Below are positions 26,587 to 35,870 of a DNA stretch of 64,000 nt, piece after piece. The notes beneath the pieces are model-generated. The model did no database searches and was not told where the DNA came from. It saw nothing but the letters and a program-made list of their open reading frames with translations. The position numbers were made by a program, and so were the translations under genes. Location: assembly GCA_022750195.1 (NCBI GenBank), contig JAKIWE010000001.1, forward strand, positions 680,672 through 744,671, given 5' to 3'. This DNA comes from Thermoplasmata archaeon (GTDB taxonomy: Archaea; Thermoplasmatota; Thermoplasmata; Lutacidiplasmatales; UBA184). Position 1 is the stretch's first letter; each line of letters opens with the position of its first letter.

Positions 26587-29236
26587 AGAGCTCAAGCTCC
26601 GGAACATCCGGAGCTACCGCGAGGCGACGCTCGCGCTGGGCCCGGGCACGACGCTGATCGTCGGGGATGTCGGGAGCGGCAAGACGTCCCTCCTGTACGG
26701 GATCGAGCTCGCCTTGTTCGGATTCGCGGAGGTCGAGGCACCGTACCTCGTGCGCCAGGACGCGAGCGAGGCCGAGGTCACCGTCGGGCTCGCGGACGGT
26801 GACGATCGGATCGAGGTCTCGCGCCACCTCAAGCGTCTGACGCGTAAGTCCCGGGCGAGCTTCGAGGTCACCGCGGCGACGTTTCGGCGCAACGGGGCCG
26901 CCACGCAGTACTCGGCCACCGAACTTCGTCAGCGGGTCATCGACCTGCTCGGATTTCCGGACAATCCGAACCCGCGGGCGCACTCCGACCTGTGGCGCTG
27001 GGCCGTGTATCTGCCGCAGGAACGGATGCGGGACGTCCTCGACCAGGAGGCAGGGTCGCGGCTGGAGACCGTCCGCAAATCGCTGGGACTCGAACAGTAT
27101 CGGATCGCCAGCGAGAACGCTCATGATGTGGTCGCTCCGCGCCTGCGCGCGGATGCCGAGAAGCTCGAGGCCGAGGCCGAGGGACTTCGTCACCACGACG
27201 ACGAGTTCACGCGGCTCTCGGCCGAGATCGAAGCGCAGGACGCCGCCCTCCCCGAGCTGACGGAGCAGGTAGCACGACTTCGCGGGGAGCGGGACGAGCA
27301 GCGTCGGAGCCTCGAAGCGCTCGAACAACGGCGCCAGTCGGCGGAGTTCGACCGCACACGGCTCAACGAGCTCGACGGACAGATCGCGTCGGCTCGCGCC
27401 CGGACCTCGGAGGTCGAACGTCGGGCCGGGGAGCTCCGGCTCGAGTCCGAGACGCTCGAACGCGAGCTCACGAGCCTCGCTACCACGCCGGGGGAGCTGG
27501 AACGACACGACGCCGCTCTCGCCGAGCTCCGCGGCCGACGAGAGGGACTTCGTCGTCGTCAATCCGAGCTGACCTCGATACTCTCCGAACTCCCACGGCT
27601 TCGCTCCGAGCGCGCGGCGCTCGAGGCGACGCAGCGCGGGGCGCAGCGGCAGCTCATCGAGACCGCCCAGGAGGTCGAGCGGGCGGAAGCGGCCCTGCAG
27701 ACGGGCGCCGGTTCAGGCCCTCTACGGGAACCCCCGGCGCCCACGCCCCGCGGCCTCGCCGACATCGACCGTGACTCCGCGCAGATCGAGGAACGTCGAT
27801 CGGTGGCGACGTCGGAGGTGGGGCGTCTGGACGGTGCGGCCCATGAGGTCGAGGAGCTGTTGACCGTGGGCCGCTGCCCGAGGTGCCACCAGGCGGTCCG
27901 CCCGGAGGAGTTCGAAAGCCACCGCGCGGAGGCGCTGCGGGCGGTGGAGGAGGCGCGTCGAACGGCCGCTGAGCTCGAAACCTCGGCCACGTCCCTCCGC
28001 GAGGAGCGCCGTGCGCGGGAGCGTTACGAGCGGGCGCACGACCGTTGGATCGAACGGGAGCGCGCGCAAGCCGAGCTGCTCGGCCGCCGGGACCGACTCC
28101 GCGCTTCGGTGCAGGAACTCACAGCGGCGCAGGACCGGGCCGTGGCAGCGCTCGGCGCTCTCGCGCGGAACATCACCCGCCTAGAACCGAGGGAATCGGA
28201 GCTTCACGGACTTCTCGACCCCCTCGGTGAGGTCGAGCGGATGGTGGAGTCGGCCGACGGTCAAAGGGCGCAGCTGGTGAGGGACCTCGAGCGGCTCCGC
28301 GCAGGCGAGGAGCGTCGGGCCTCCGGGCGCCGTCGGACCGAAGAGCTTGCTCGGGAGCTCGTCGCCGCGGGAGAACAGATGTCGTTGCTCTCAGCACGGA
28401 GCCTAGAGCTTAGCGAACGGTTGGAGGGGGCCGAGGGCCTCGCGCAAGAGCTGGCTCACTCCCGGCAGGAACGGGACAGGATCGAAGGCGCGACGGCGCA
28501 CGCCGAACAGTCCCTCGCTCGGGCGGAGCAACAGCTCGCGGACAAGCGTGACCGTCGGGACGCTTCCGTGGCTGGGAGACGCCGTCGCGGGGAGCTCGTC
28601 GCCGACGCCGACCACCGACGAGCCCTCGCGGGATGGTTGGCCGGGCCCTTCACCGAAGCGATCGAGGTTGTCGAGCGTCGGCGCCTAGCCGCCGCTCAGG
28701 TCGAGTTTGAACGGACGCTCGCTCGTCATTTCGCGACGCTCGTCGAGGACCCGGCGATGGTGGCCCGCTGCGGAAGCTCGTTCGCCCCGGCGGTGGAGAT
28801 CGAGGGCGAGTGGACCCCGCCGGAAGCGCTGAGCGGGGGCGAACGTACCGCGCTGGCGCTGGCGTTCCGCCTGGCCCTGGGCGAAGTGGTTCGTTCCGCG
28901 GGACGCCTTCAGCTCGAAACGCTCCTGCTCGACGAGCCGACGGATGGCTTCTCGCCCGAGCAGGTGATTCGGATGGGCGAGCTCATCGAGTCCCTCCAGA
29001 TCCCGCAGGTGATCCTCGTCTCGCACGAGGGCGCGCTCGCCGCGATCTCGGACCGCGTCGTGAGGGTCCGCAAGGTCGCGGGTGAGTCGGTGCTCGAAGG
29101 GACCGACGGAGGGACCGGTCGTACGGTCGCCTCGAGCTCGCCGCCGTCCGCCACTGGTTTGGCCGCCGCGCGACGGACCCGGCGACGCAAGGCCACGCTG
29201 GACGGCGAGCCGGCCACGGCCCCGCCGGCGGTCTAG
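26576..29236 (+). CDS. rad50: Rad50/SbcC ATPase with zinc hook
   Basis: Walker A GDVGSGKTSLL, zinc hook CPRC, LSGGERTALALAFRLAL, LLLDEPTDGFS. Confidence 0.95.
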   Translation: MQLRELKLRNIRSYREATLALGPGTTLIVGDVGSGKTSLLYGIELALFGFAEVEAPYLVRQDASEAEVTVGLADGDDRIEVSRHLKRLTRKSRASFEVTAATFRRNGAATQYSATELRQRVIDLLGFPDNPNPRAHSDLWRWAVYLPQERMRDVLDQEAGSRLETVRKSLGLEQYRIASENAHDVVAPRLRADAEKLEAEAEGLRHHDDEFTRLSAEIEAQDAALPELTEQVARLRGERDEQRRSLEALEQRRQSAEFDRTRLNELDGQIASARARTSEVERRAGELRLESETLERELTSLATTPGELERHDAALAELRGRREGLRRRQSELTSILSELPRLRSERAALEATQRGAQRQLIETAQEVERAEAALQTGAGSGPLREPPAPTPRGLADIDRDSAQIEERRSVATSEVGRLDGAAHEVEELLTVGRCPRCHQAVRPEEFESHRAEALRAVEEARRTAAELETSATSLREERRARERYERAHDRWIERERAQAELLGRRDRLRASVQELTAAQDRAVAALGALARNITRLEPRESELHGLLDPLGEVERMVESADGQRAQLVRDLERLRAGEERRASGRRRTEELARELVAAGEQMSLLSARSLELSERLEGAEGLAQELAHSRQERDRIEGATAHAEQSLARAEQQLADKRDRRDASVAGRRRRGELVADADHRRALAGWLAGPFTEAIEVVERRRLAAAQVEFERTLARHFATLVEDPAMVARCGSSFAPAVEIEGEWTPPEALSGGERTALALAFRLALGEVVRSAGRLQLETLLLDEPTDGFSPEQVIRMGELIESLQIPQVILVSHEGALAAISDRVVRVRKVAGESVLEGTDGGTGRTVASSSPPSATGLAAARRTRRRKATLDGEPATAPPAV

Positions 29237-30336
29237 AGCAGCTTGTCGAACTCGGCCTCGGTCCACGGCGGCCGAGAGGCGACCGAGAGATTCTCGTCGA
29301 GGTGTTCCGCCCGCTTCTGGCCCACGAGGGCGGCGAGCGTCCCCGGCGCCGACCTCGCGAACTGGATCGCCGTTTGGGCGGGGGTGAGGTCGGGGGCCGC
29401 GATCCCCCGCCGGGCGAGCTGGCCCTGGAGCAGGGGCACGCTCGTGAAGCATCCCAGGCCCAGGGCCCGCGCGGCATCGAAGAGGGTAAGGCGCGTGCCT
29501 CCGACGACCTGGTTCCGCTCTACCGCGGCCTCGGGCATCCCGACATTGAACGGGAACTGGAGGAAGCGAAGTCCATGGTCCTCCCCGCCGACCTCCCGGG
29601 CGATGCGGAGCGCGTCCTGGACGGCGAGGTATCCCGGGTCCGTCCGTTTGGCCCGCAAGCAGTCCCAGGTGGCGAGACCGTAGGCGCCGAGCACGCCGGC
29701 ATCGCGGTATCCCTCGTACAGTTCGAACGCCGAACGGAGGCGACGTTCGAACTCCTCCCGCCCCACCACGGCGAGTTGGGCGTCCGGAGCGTTGTGCAGA
29801 TACAGGAGGTCGAGGGTGGCCAGTCCCAAATTCCTCCGGCTCCGCTCGAACTGGTCGCGCAGGTACCCGACGCTCATCGCGTGGCAGCCGTCGACGATGT
29901 CGGCGACGTCCAGGACCCCCTTCTCCACCAGTTCGCTCTCGACCCACCGGTCGGGAGCGACGCCCGACTCGGCGTCCGGAGCGAAGTAGCCGCTCTTGGT
30001 CGCGACGAACACCTCGTCCCTCGCGACCCGGCCCGAGCCGACGGCGGCCGCGAGCGCGCGCCCGACGCTTCGCTCGGCCCGTTGGTATCGGTAGTTGATG
30101 GCCGTATCGAGCACGTTGATACGTCGGCTGCTCAGGCAGCGAGCGACAGCCGCCTCGACCGCCGAGTCGGTGGCCGCGTCCGGCTCCCCGATGTAGGTGC
30201 CGAGCCCGAGCGAGGTCAGTTCGAGGCGGACGGGAGCCGTACGGAAGTGAGCGGGCGAGACCCCCTCGTCCTCGACGGCCCGGTCGCGGAATCGGCGCGT
30301 CCCGTCCGGGGTCGCCTGGCCCGGCGCAAGGTCCAC
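29233..30336 (-). CDS. Aldo/keto reductase
   Basis: LGLGTYIGE, VLDTAINYRYQRAERSVGRAL, LDLLYLHNAP. Confidence 0.85.
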   Translation of the reverse strand: MDLAPGQATPDGTRRFRDRAVEDEGVSPAHFRTAPVRLELTSLGLGTYIGEPDAATDSAVEAAVARCLSSRRINVLDTAINYRYQRAERSVGRALAAAVGSGRVARDEVFVATKSGYFAPDAESGVAPDRWVESELVEKGVLDVADIVDGCHAMSVGYLRDQFERSRRNLGLATLDLLYLHNAPDAQLAVVGREEFERRLRSAFELYEGYRDAGVLGAYGLATWDCLRAKRTDPGYLAVQDALRIAREVGGEDHGLRFLQFPFNVGMPEAAVERNQVVGGTRLTLFDAARALGLGCFTSVPLLQGQLARRGIAAPDLTPAQTAIQFARSAPGTLAALVGQKRAEHLDENLSVASRPPWTEAEFDKLL

Positions 30337-30426
30337 AACTTCGTCTGCTCCTATCGGCTATAGGGGTTGGGGAGGGCGACCGGGAAACGCCGAACGTCGA
30401 GGCCGCTCTTCAGGGCTGGCCGGAGC

Positions 30427-31128
30427 TCACCGGCGGAGACCGGCCGGGCCCGGCGTCGACGAGCGATCGAAAGGTTTGCGAGCCAGAAAGAGAGCGTGGC
30501 CCGCTCGACCTTCCGGGAGGAAGCTTCGACGCAGAAGGACAAACCCGATGCGGGCGAGCCAGCGGGCGTACGTCCTCCGGTCGGCGTGGCTCCAGTACAT
30601 GGAAGCCCCGGAGCCGAGCCAGTTTCGACCCACGCCCGTGTACGCCCCCTCGCCGAGCACGGCCAAGAACAGCCCCCCCGGTCGCAGCCACCGGTACATC
30701 GCCTTCAACAGCCGCGGTTGAGCGGTCAGCGGGACATGGATGATCGAGTAGAGGGCGACCACCGCAGCGAACGAATCGGGGCGGAACGCGACGTCGGTCA
30801 TCGAGGCGTGGAGGATTCGGGAGCTCCGCAGGCGACGCCGGGCGAGGTCCACCTGAACCTTCGAAACGTCCACGCCGGTGAGGTCGAACCGGCCCGCGAG
30901 CCACTCGCCGGCCGGGACGCCGCTGCCGCAGCCGAGCTCGAGCACCGGCGCGTGGGGCTCGACCTCCCAACGCAGGACGTCGAGCCACGCGGCGTACTCC
31001 GACCGTGTATGCCCGAACGCGTCGTGGTACGCCGCACCGGGAGGGCGGTAGAACGACGCGGCCCGATCCCAACCGCGCCGAACGAGCTCGATCGCCTCGG
31101 AGCTCCGGAGGCGAGAGGCGCGCGGCAT
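30427..31128 (-). CDS. Class I SAM-dependent methyltransferase
   Basis: VLELGCGSGVPAGEWLA, ALYSIIHVP, LRPGGLFLAVLG; ATG at 31128. Confidence 0.85.
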   Translation of the reverse strand: MPRASRLRSSEAIELVRRGWDRAASFYRPPGAAYHDAFGHTRSEYAAWLDVLRWEVEPHAPVLELGCGSGVPAGEWLAGRFDLTGVDVSKVQVDLARRRLRSSRILHASMTDVAFRPDSFAAVVALYSIIHVPLTAQPRLLKAMYRWLRPGGLFLAVLGEGAYTGVGRNWLGSGASMYWSHADRRTYARWLARIGFVLLRRSFLPEGRAGHALFLARKPFDRSSTPGPAGLRR

Positions 31129-31222
31129 CGGCGCAGGTCCACGGAGCTGCCCGCTCTTAGCGGTCGCCGGAAGCGGGGGGCCATCGTGATGAGCCGGGGC
31201 GGTACGCTCCCAAGGGTCGAAC

Positions 31223-31339
31223 TTGCCCCGCCGAAAGTACGGCCGATTGCGCAAGCCCATCCCACCGGTGCCCGTCGAGAAGTGTCGGTTCTGCCGGCTC
31301 AAGCGGCAGTGCCCGATCCACGGGCGACGTGCTTCGTAG
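31223..31339 (+). CDS. Possible 38-aa basic zinc mini-protein
   Basis: TTG-initiated frame: MPRRKYGRLRKPIPPVPVEKCRFCRLKRQCPIHGRRAS, with C-x2-C-x5-C-x2-H; below the length cutoff of the ORF track. Confidence 0.35.
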   Translation: MPRRKYGRLRKPIPPVPVEKCRFCRLKRQCPIHGRRAS

Positions 31340-31440
31340 CGTCCTGAACGGCGACGGGGCTCGGAGTCCAGTGGTCCCGAGGCCACCTCGTAACGGCCGC
31401 TCTACGCGGTGCCTTTATGGGACCGCCTTCTGGGACCGGC

Positions 31441-32304
31441 ATGTTGCGCTCCACCGCCGAGATCCTCGAGAGCCAGCCGACGATCGAAGGCGCCGGAGTG
31501 CACCTCCGGCGAGCGTTCGGCCATCGTGAGGTGCCTCGTCTGGACCCGTTCCTGATGCTCGACGATTTCCGCTCGGAGAACCCGGCGGAGTTCGTGGCCG
31601 GTTTCCCCTGGCACCCGCATCGAGGGATCGAAACGGTCACCTACATGCTCGACGGACGCGTCGACCACGAGGACAGCATTGGGAACCGGGGCGCGATCGG
31701 GCCGGGCGACGTGCAGTGGATGACCTCTGGCAGCGGCATCATCCACCAGGAGATGCCACGGCTCGGTGACGGACGGCTCGGCGGGTTTCAGCTCTGGGTC
31801 AATCTGCCGGGCGCGAACAAGATGATGGACCCACGCTACCAGGAAGTGCCGAGCCGAGGCATCCCCGAGGCAGAGCCCGCGCCGGGAGTTCGCATGCGGG
31901 TGGTCGCTGGACGCGTCGGCAACGTTCAGGGACCGGTCCAAAATATCGTGGTCGACCCGGAGTTCCTCGACGTCCGATTGTCCCCGAGGACCGACTACGT
32001 CCACCCTCTTCCGGTAGGGCACACTGCGTTCGCCTACGCCCTCGACGGAGCCGGCACGTTTGATCCGGACGCCCGCGAGGTCGTCGACGGGGGCCACCTC
32101 GTACTCTTCCGGGACGGGGAGGGCGTCCGTCTCACCACCCGGGACAAGTCGCTGCGGATGCTCCTGATCTCCGGCCGGCCGATCGGAGAGCCGGTCGCCT
32201 GGTGGGGGCCGATCGTCATGACGAATCGCAAAGACCTCGAGCAGGCCGTCGAGGAGTACCAGAACGGGACCTTCCTCAAGCGCGGCAGCCGCCCGCCCGC
32301 CTAG
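31441..32304 (+). CDS. Pirin-family protein
   Basis: FPWHPHRGIETVTYMLDGRVDHEDSIGN, MTSGSGIIHQEMP. Confidence 0.93.
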   Translation: MLRSTAEILESQPTIEGAGVHLRRAFGHREVPRLDPFLMLDDFRSENPAEFVAGFPWHPHRGIETVTYMLDGRVDHEDSIGNRGAIGPGDVQWMTSGSGIIHQEMPRLGDGRLGGFQLWVNLPGANKMMDPRYQEVPSRGIPEAEPAPGVRMRVVAGRVGNVQGPVQNIVVDPEFLDVRLSPRTDYVHPLPVGHTAFAYALDGAGTFDPDAREVVDGGHLVLFRDGEGVRLTTRDKSLRMLLISGRPIGEPVAWWGPIVMTNRKDLEQAVEEYQNGTFLKRGSRPPA

Positions 32305-32405
32305 GGTCGCTAGGACCGCGCCCCCGGACCTTGCACCTTGAACTCGGGGCCGGGACGGCTCGCCGGTCCACTCCCCAGCGCTCCGCTCGGCGGTACGACG
32401 GCGTA

Positions 32406-33026
32406 TCAGTCGATTCCGGCGAGCCGAACTACGAGGTCCGAGAGCAGGGAAGCGACCGACTCCGGCGCTCGAGCCGAGGTACATAAGACGTCGAACGTCT
32501 CGAAGCTGGTGAGCGACGTGACGAGATCGACGAGGTCTGCGCGGTCGGCGAGCTTCGCCTTGCCTCGAGTGCGCGCGATCCGAGTCAGCAACGTCTGGAC
32601 CGCCTCCCGACGCCAGGCGTCCCGGTCGCGGGGCCCCCGGTCCTGACGCGGCGCCACGACGCCCATCGCTCGCAGCCGCCGAAGGGTGACCCGGTCCGAC
32701 GCCCAGAACGATACGAACACCTCCACGAGCCGGCGCAGGGCCTTCGCCGGATCCGCCTCCAGGAACACTTCCCGCATCCGCCGCATCCCCCCGTGCTCGG
32801 CCAGATGGTCCGCGAGGGCGTCGAGGAGCTGCTCGCGGGAGTGGAACTGATAGTACACCGTCATGCGAGCGACGCCGGCCTTTCGCGCCACGGCCTCCAT
32901 CGAGAAGCTCGTGAGGTCGCCTTTGCCGCCGATGATCGCGCGGGTCGCCTCAAGGACCCGCGTCCGTGTCAACTCGACGGCTTCCTTCCGCCGGACCGAA
33001 TGGTACGCTCGCGGCGTCATGGACAC
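32406..33026 (-). CDS. TetR-family transcriptional regulator
   Basis: N-terminal HTH FSMEAVARKAGVARMTVYYQFHSREQLLDAL. Confidence 0.9.
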   Translation of the reverse strand: MSMTPRAYHSVRRKEAVELTRTRVLEATRAIIGGKGDLTSFSMEAVARKAGVARMTVYYQFHSREQLLDALADHLAEHGGMRRMREVFLEADPAKALRRLVEVFVSFWASDRVTLRRLRAMGVVAPRQDRGPRDRDAWRREAVQTLLTRIARTRGKAKLADRADLVDLVTSLTSFETFDVLCTSARAPESVASLLSDLVVRLAGID

Positions 33027-33096
33027 GGACCGGGGGTCGTCCCTCGCCTTGAGAGTATGCCGACACAGTTATTTAGGCTTACAGCCTATCCAATGA

Positions 33097-33606
33097 ATGA
33101 TGAACGCGAGCCCCGAATTTCGGCTCCCAGCGGAGGGCCCGACCCTGGGTGCAACGGCCTTCGCTCCGAACGTGCGGCCCCGCCCCCCGATCTCCTCGGT
33201 CCTCGCGATCCCCCTCCTCGGGTTGCTCGCCGTCGAGTTCCTCCTCGGCATGGCGCTCAATCTGTTCATCGCGGTCCCATCGGGGTCGCCCGCGACGATC
33301 CTGGCGACCAGTCCGTGGCTGGACGTGCATATCGCGGTCGGCGTTATGCTCCTCGGACTCCTCGGTCGTGTCCTCTCGCTCGGCGTCCGCGCGCGCGATC
33401 GTTCCACGGCGGTCGCCGGGGCGATTGGCCTGGGCTCCGGTCTCGGCGCGTTCCTCGCCGGACTCAGCTTCGCGTTCGGGGGCGGGAGCGCGGGTGCCTC
33501 CTACCTCATGTCGGTCGGGTTCGCGGGTCTCCTCCTAAGTGCGGCACTCCTCCTCCGGGCTAGCTGGACGCGTCGGCCCGAGCCGTCGTCCCCGGGAGCA
33601 GCATGA
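33097..33606 (+). CDS. Membrane protein, divergent from the TetR gene
   Basis: Four hydrophobic segments; ATGA overlap with the next gene. Confidence 0.65.
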   Translation: MMNASPEFRLPAEGPTLGATAFAPNVRPRPPISSVLAIPLLGLLAVEFLLGMALNLFIAVPSGSPATILATSPWLDVHIAVGVMLLGLLGRVLSLGVRARDRSTAVAGAIGLGSGLGAFLAGLSFAFGGGSAGASYLMSVGFAGLLLSAALLLRASWTRRPEPSSPGAA

Positions 33607-34025
33607 GCGCAAGAGCCTACCAAACGGGGGCGACGACCGAACGGACTGCTCCCCAGCGGCGCCCGCCTCTCCGCGCGCGACCGTGGCCATGGATTCTGGT
33701 CGGGGTGCTCATCGCAGCGCTGCTAGTGTCGTCCATTCTCGCGGTTTTCGGCCGTCTGCCGTCGGCCACCGAAGAGGGCCCTTTCCCGTTCTTCTGGCCT
33801 TTCTTCCCGTTCGGGTTCGTGCTGGTCGTCTTCGTATTCTTCGGGTTGGTCCGTTGGGGCTGGTGGGGCTGGGGAGGGTATGATCGCGGGTGCTACGAGG
33901 TCGCGGACGCCGCAAGCGAGATCCTTCTAGAACGATTCGCCCGGGGGGAGATCACCGTCGACCAGCTCCGGCAAATGCAGCGCGAGCTCGACGGCCAGCG
34001 GGATCTACGTCGACACGCGGCGTGA
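33603..34025 (+). CDS. Membrane protein with C-terminal SHOCT-like motif
   Basis: Two TM segments; EILLERFARGEITVDQLRQMQREL. Confidence 0.65.
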   Translation: MSARAYQTGATTERTAPQRRPPLRARPWPWILVGVLIAALLVSSILAVFGRLPSATEEGPFPFFWPFFPFGFVLVVFVFFGLVRWGWWGWGGYDRGCYEVADAASEILLERFARGEITVDQLRQMQRELDGQRDLRRHAA

Positions 34026-34235
34026 GGTCCCCACCGCGAGCGCTCGGCTGCCGACCTCCTCCGTGACCGTCGAGGCCGACCTCGCCTGTCGTTGGGCTGG
34101 CCACCGGACGTTGCAGAGGCCCCCGACGAGGAGGCCCCCGCGCCCGAGCGGGCGTTTCATGAGGTACGGAACCCTAGTAGGAAACACAAGGCCCGGCGAG
34201 GAGGCCGTGCCCTCTCTGAAGGAGTTCGTGGCTCG

Positions 34236-35798
34236 ATGACTGATGCGGAGCGGGACCACCGGCTCGACCATGTCGTCGTGCTGATGTTCGAAAACCGCTC
34301 GTTCGACAACCTTCTTGGCTATCTGTACCGACCCGACGAGGTCCCTTCGTTCGACGGAGTCGCCTTCGGCAGTCATTCGAACCCGATCCCGGCCGATGTA
34401 GCCACGCCCGGGCAGACGAGCATCCCGGTCCACGCGGCGACGAACCTCGATACTCCGGACCCGGACCCGGGGGAGGAGCATCCCCACATCAACACGCAGC
34501 TGTACGGGACCGTGGTCCCGGCGTCGAACCGGTTCCGGGACGTGCCCGAGATGGAGGCGCCGTTCAATCTCCCCCCCTCTCCGACCGTCGAGCCGACGAT
34601 GGACGGTTTCGTGGCGGACTACATCAACCGGTTCCGGGCGGAGCTCGACCGGATGCCGACCGTATCGGAGTACTCGCAGATCATGGCGTGCTACACGCCG
34701 GAGCAGCTGCCCGTCCTCTCGACGCTCGCCCGCGGGTTCGCGACATTCGACCGGTGGTTCTGCGAGGTCCCCTCGCAAACCTACCCCAACCGTTCGTTCT
34801 TCCACGCCGCGAGCTCCTCCGGGTTCGTCCTGAACGGCCCTCACGGCAAGTTCGCCGCCCGGAACGTGGCGCCCACGATCTTCGAGCGCCTCTTCGCCGC
34901 CGGTCTCCCCTGGCGCGTGTACATCGACCCCTCGCAGCTGGTGCCGGCGACCGCCCTCATCCACGCCCAACGACTCGCCCCGTTCTTCGCCGATCACTTC
35001 GCCACGCTCTACGACTTCTACGACGATGCGCGCAAGGGGACCCTTCCCGCCTACGCGTTCCTGGAGCCGAACATGCTCCATCCTCACTCCGACATGCATC
35101 CGCCCGGCTTCGGACGCCTTCGCCAGGAGCTCCATCTGCCCCCGCCGGGGGCGATGCTCGGCGGTGAGCGACTCCTCGCCGACGTCTACAACGCGGTGCG
35201 GACGTCATCGAGCAGCTCCGGCTCGAACTTCGCCAACACGCTGCTACTGATCACCTTCGACGAGCACGGTGGGACCTACGACCACGTGCCGCCGCCCCGT
35301 GTCCCGCCGCCCGGACCCCGGACCGGTCAGGAGGAGGAGGGGTTCGACTTCGGACGCTCCGGGGTCCGAGTCCCGACCGTCGCGATCTCGGCCTGGCTCG
35401 AGCCAAGAACCGTCGTCAGCCAGGAGTTCCGGGCCACGTCGATGATCCGCACGCTTCGGGAGCGCTGGTCGCTGGGCCTGCCCCTGACGCAGCGGGACGC
35501 GATCGCCGCCGACCTGGCGCCCGTCCTCGCGCGCCTCACTCCACGGCCGCCCGAGGAGTGGCCCACGGTCAATGCTCGTCCGATGGGCCTGCTCGCCAAA
35601 CTCGAGGAGGTGGTCGCCTGGCCCCTGACACGTCTGGAGCGGGATCTCGCGGGGGAGGCGCTCGCGCACGAGGCGGCGAGCCAGAAAGCGCGCCTCGACA
35701 TGGACCTTGCCGGCCTGACGCGCAAGGACGCCCTCCGCCACATGCGACGGGTGCGCGACAACATGTTCCCCGGGATCTCGCGCGGCCGCGCCGCCTAG
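34236..35798 (+). CDS. Phosphoesterase-family protein (phospholipase C / acid phosphatase-like)
   Basis: HVVVLMFENRSFDNLLGY, YPNRSFFHAASSSG, LITFDEHGGTYDHVPPP; ATG at 34236. Confidence 0.88.
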   Translation: MTDAERDHRLDHVVVLMFENRSFDNLLGYLYRPDEVPSFDGVAFGSHSNPIPADVATPGQTSIPVHAATNLDTPDPDPGEEHPHINTQLYGTVVPASNRFRDVPEMEAPFNLPPSPTVEPTMDGFVADYINRFRAELDRMPTVSEYSQIMACYTPEQLPVLSTLARGFATFDRWFCEVPSQTYPNRSFFHAASSSGFVLNGPHGKFAARNVAPTIFERLFAAGLPWRVYIDPSQLVPATALIHAQRLAPFFADHFATLYDFYDDARKGTLPAYAFLEPNMLHPHSDMHPPGFGRLRQELHLPPPGAMLGGERLLADVYNAVRTSSSSSGSNFANTLLLITFDEHGGTYDHVPPPRVPPPGPRTGQEEEGFDFGRSGVRVPTVAISAWLEPRTVVSQEFRATSMIRTLRERWSLGLPLTQRDAIAADLAPVLARLTPRPPEEWPTVNARPMGLLAKLEEVVAWPLTRLERDLAGEALAHEAASQKARLDMDLAGLTRKDALRHMRRVRDNMFPGISRGRAA

Positions 35799-35870
35799 GC
35801 CCACGGCGCTCGCTCCGCGTCGAGCGAGCGGGCCACGAGGCGGGCCGGGCGGCCCCCGTTCGGTTCGATC

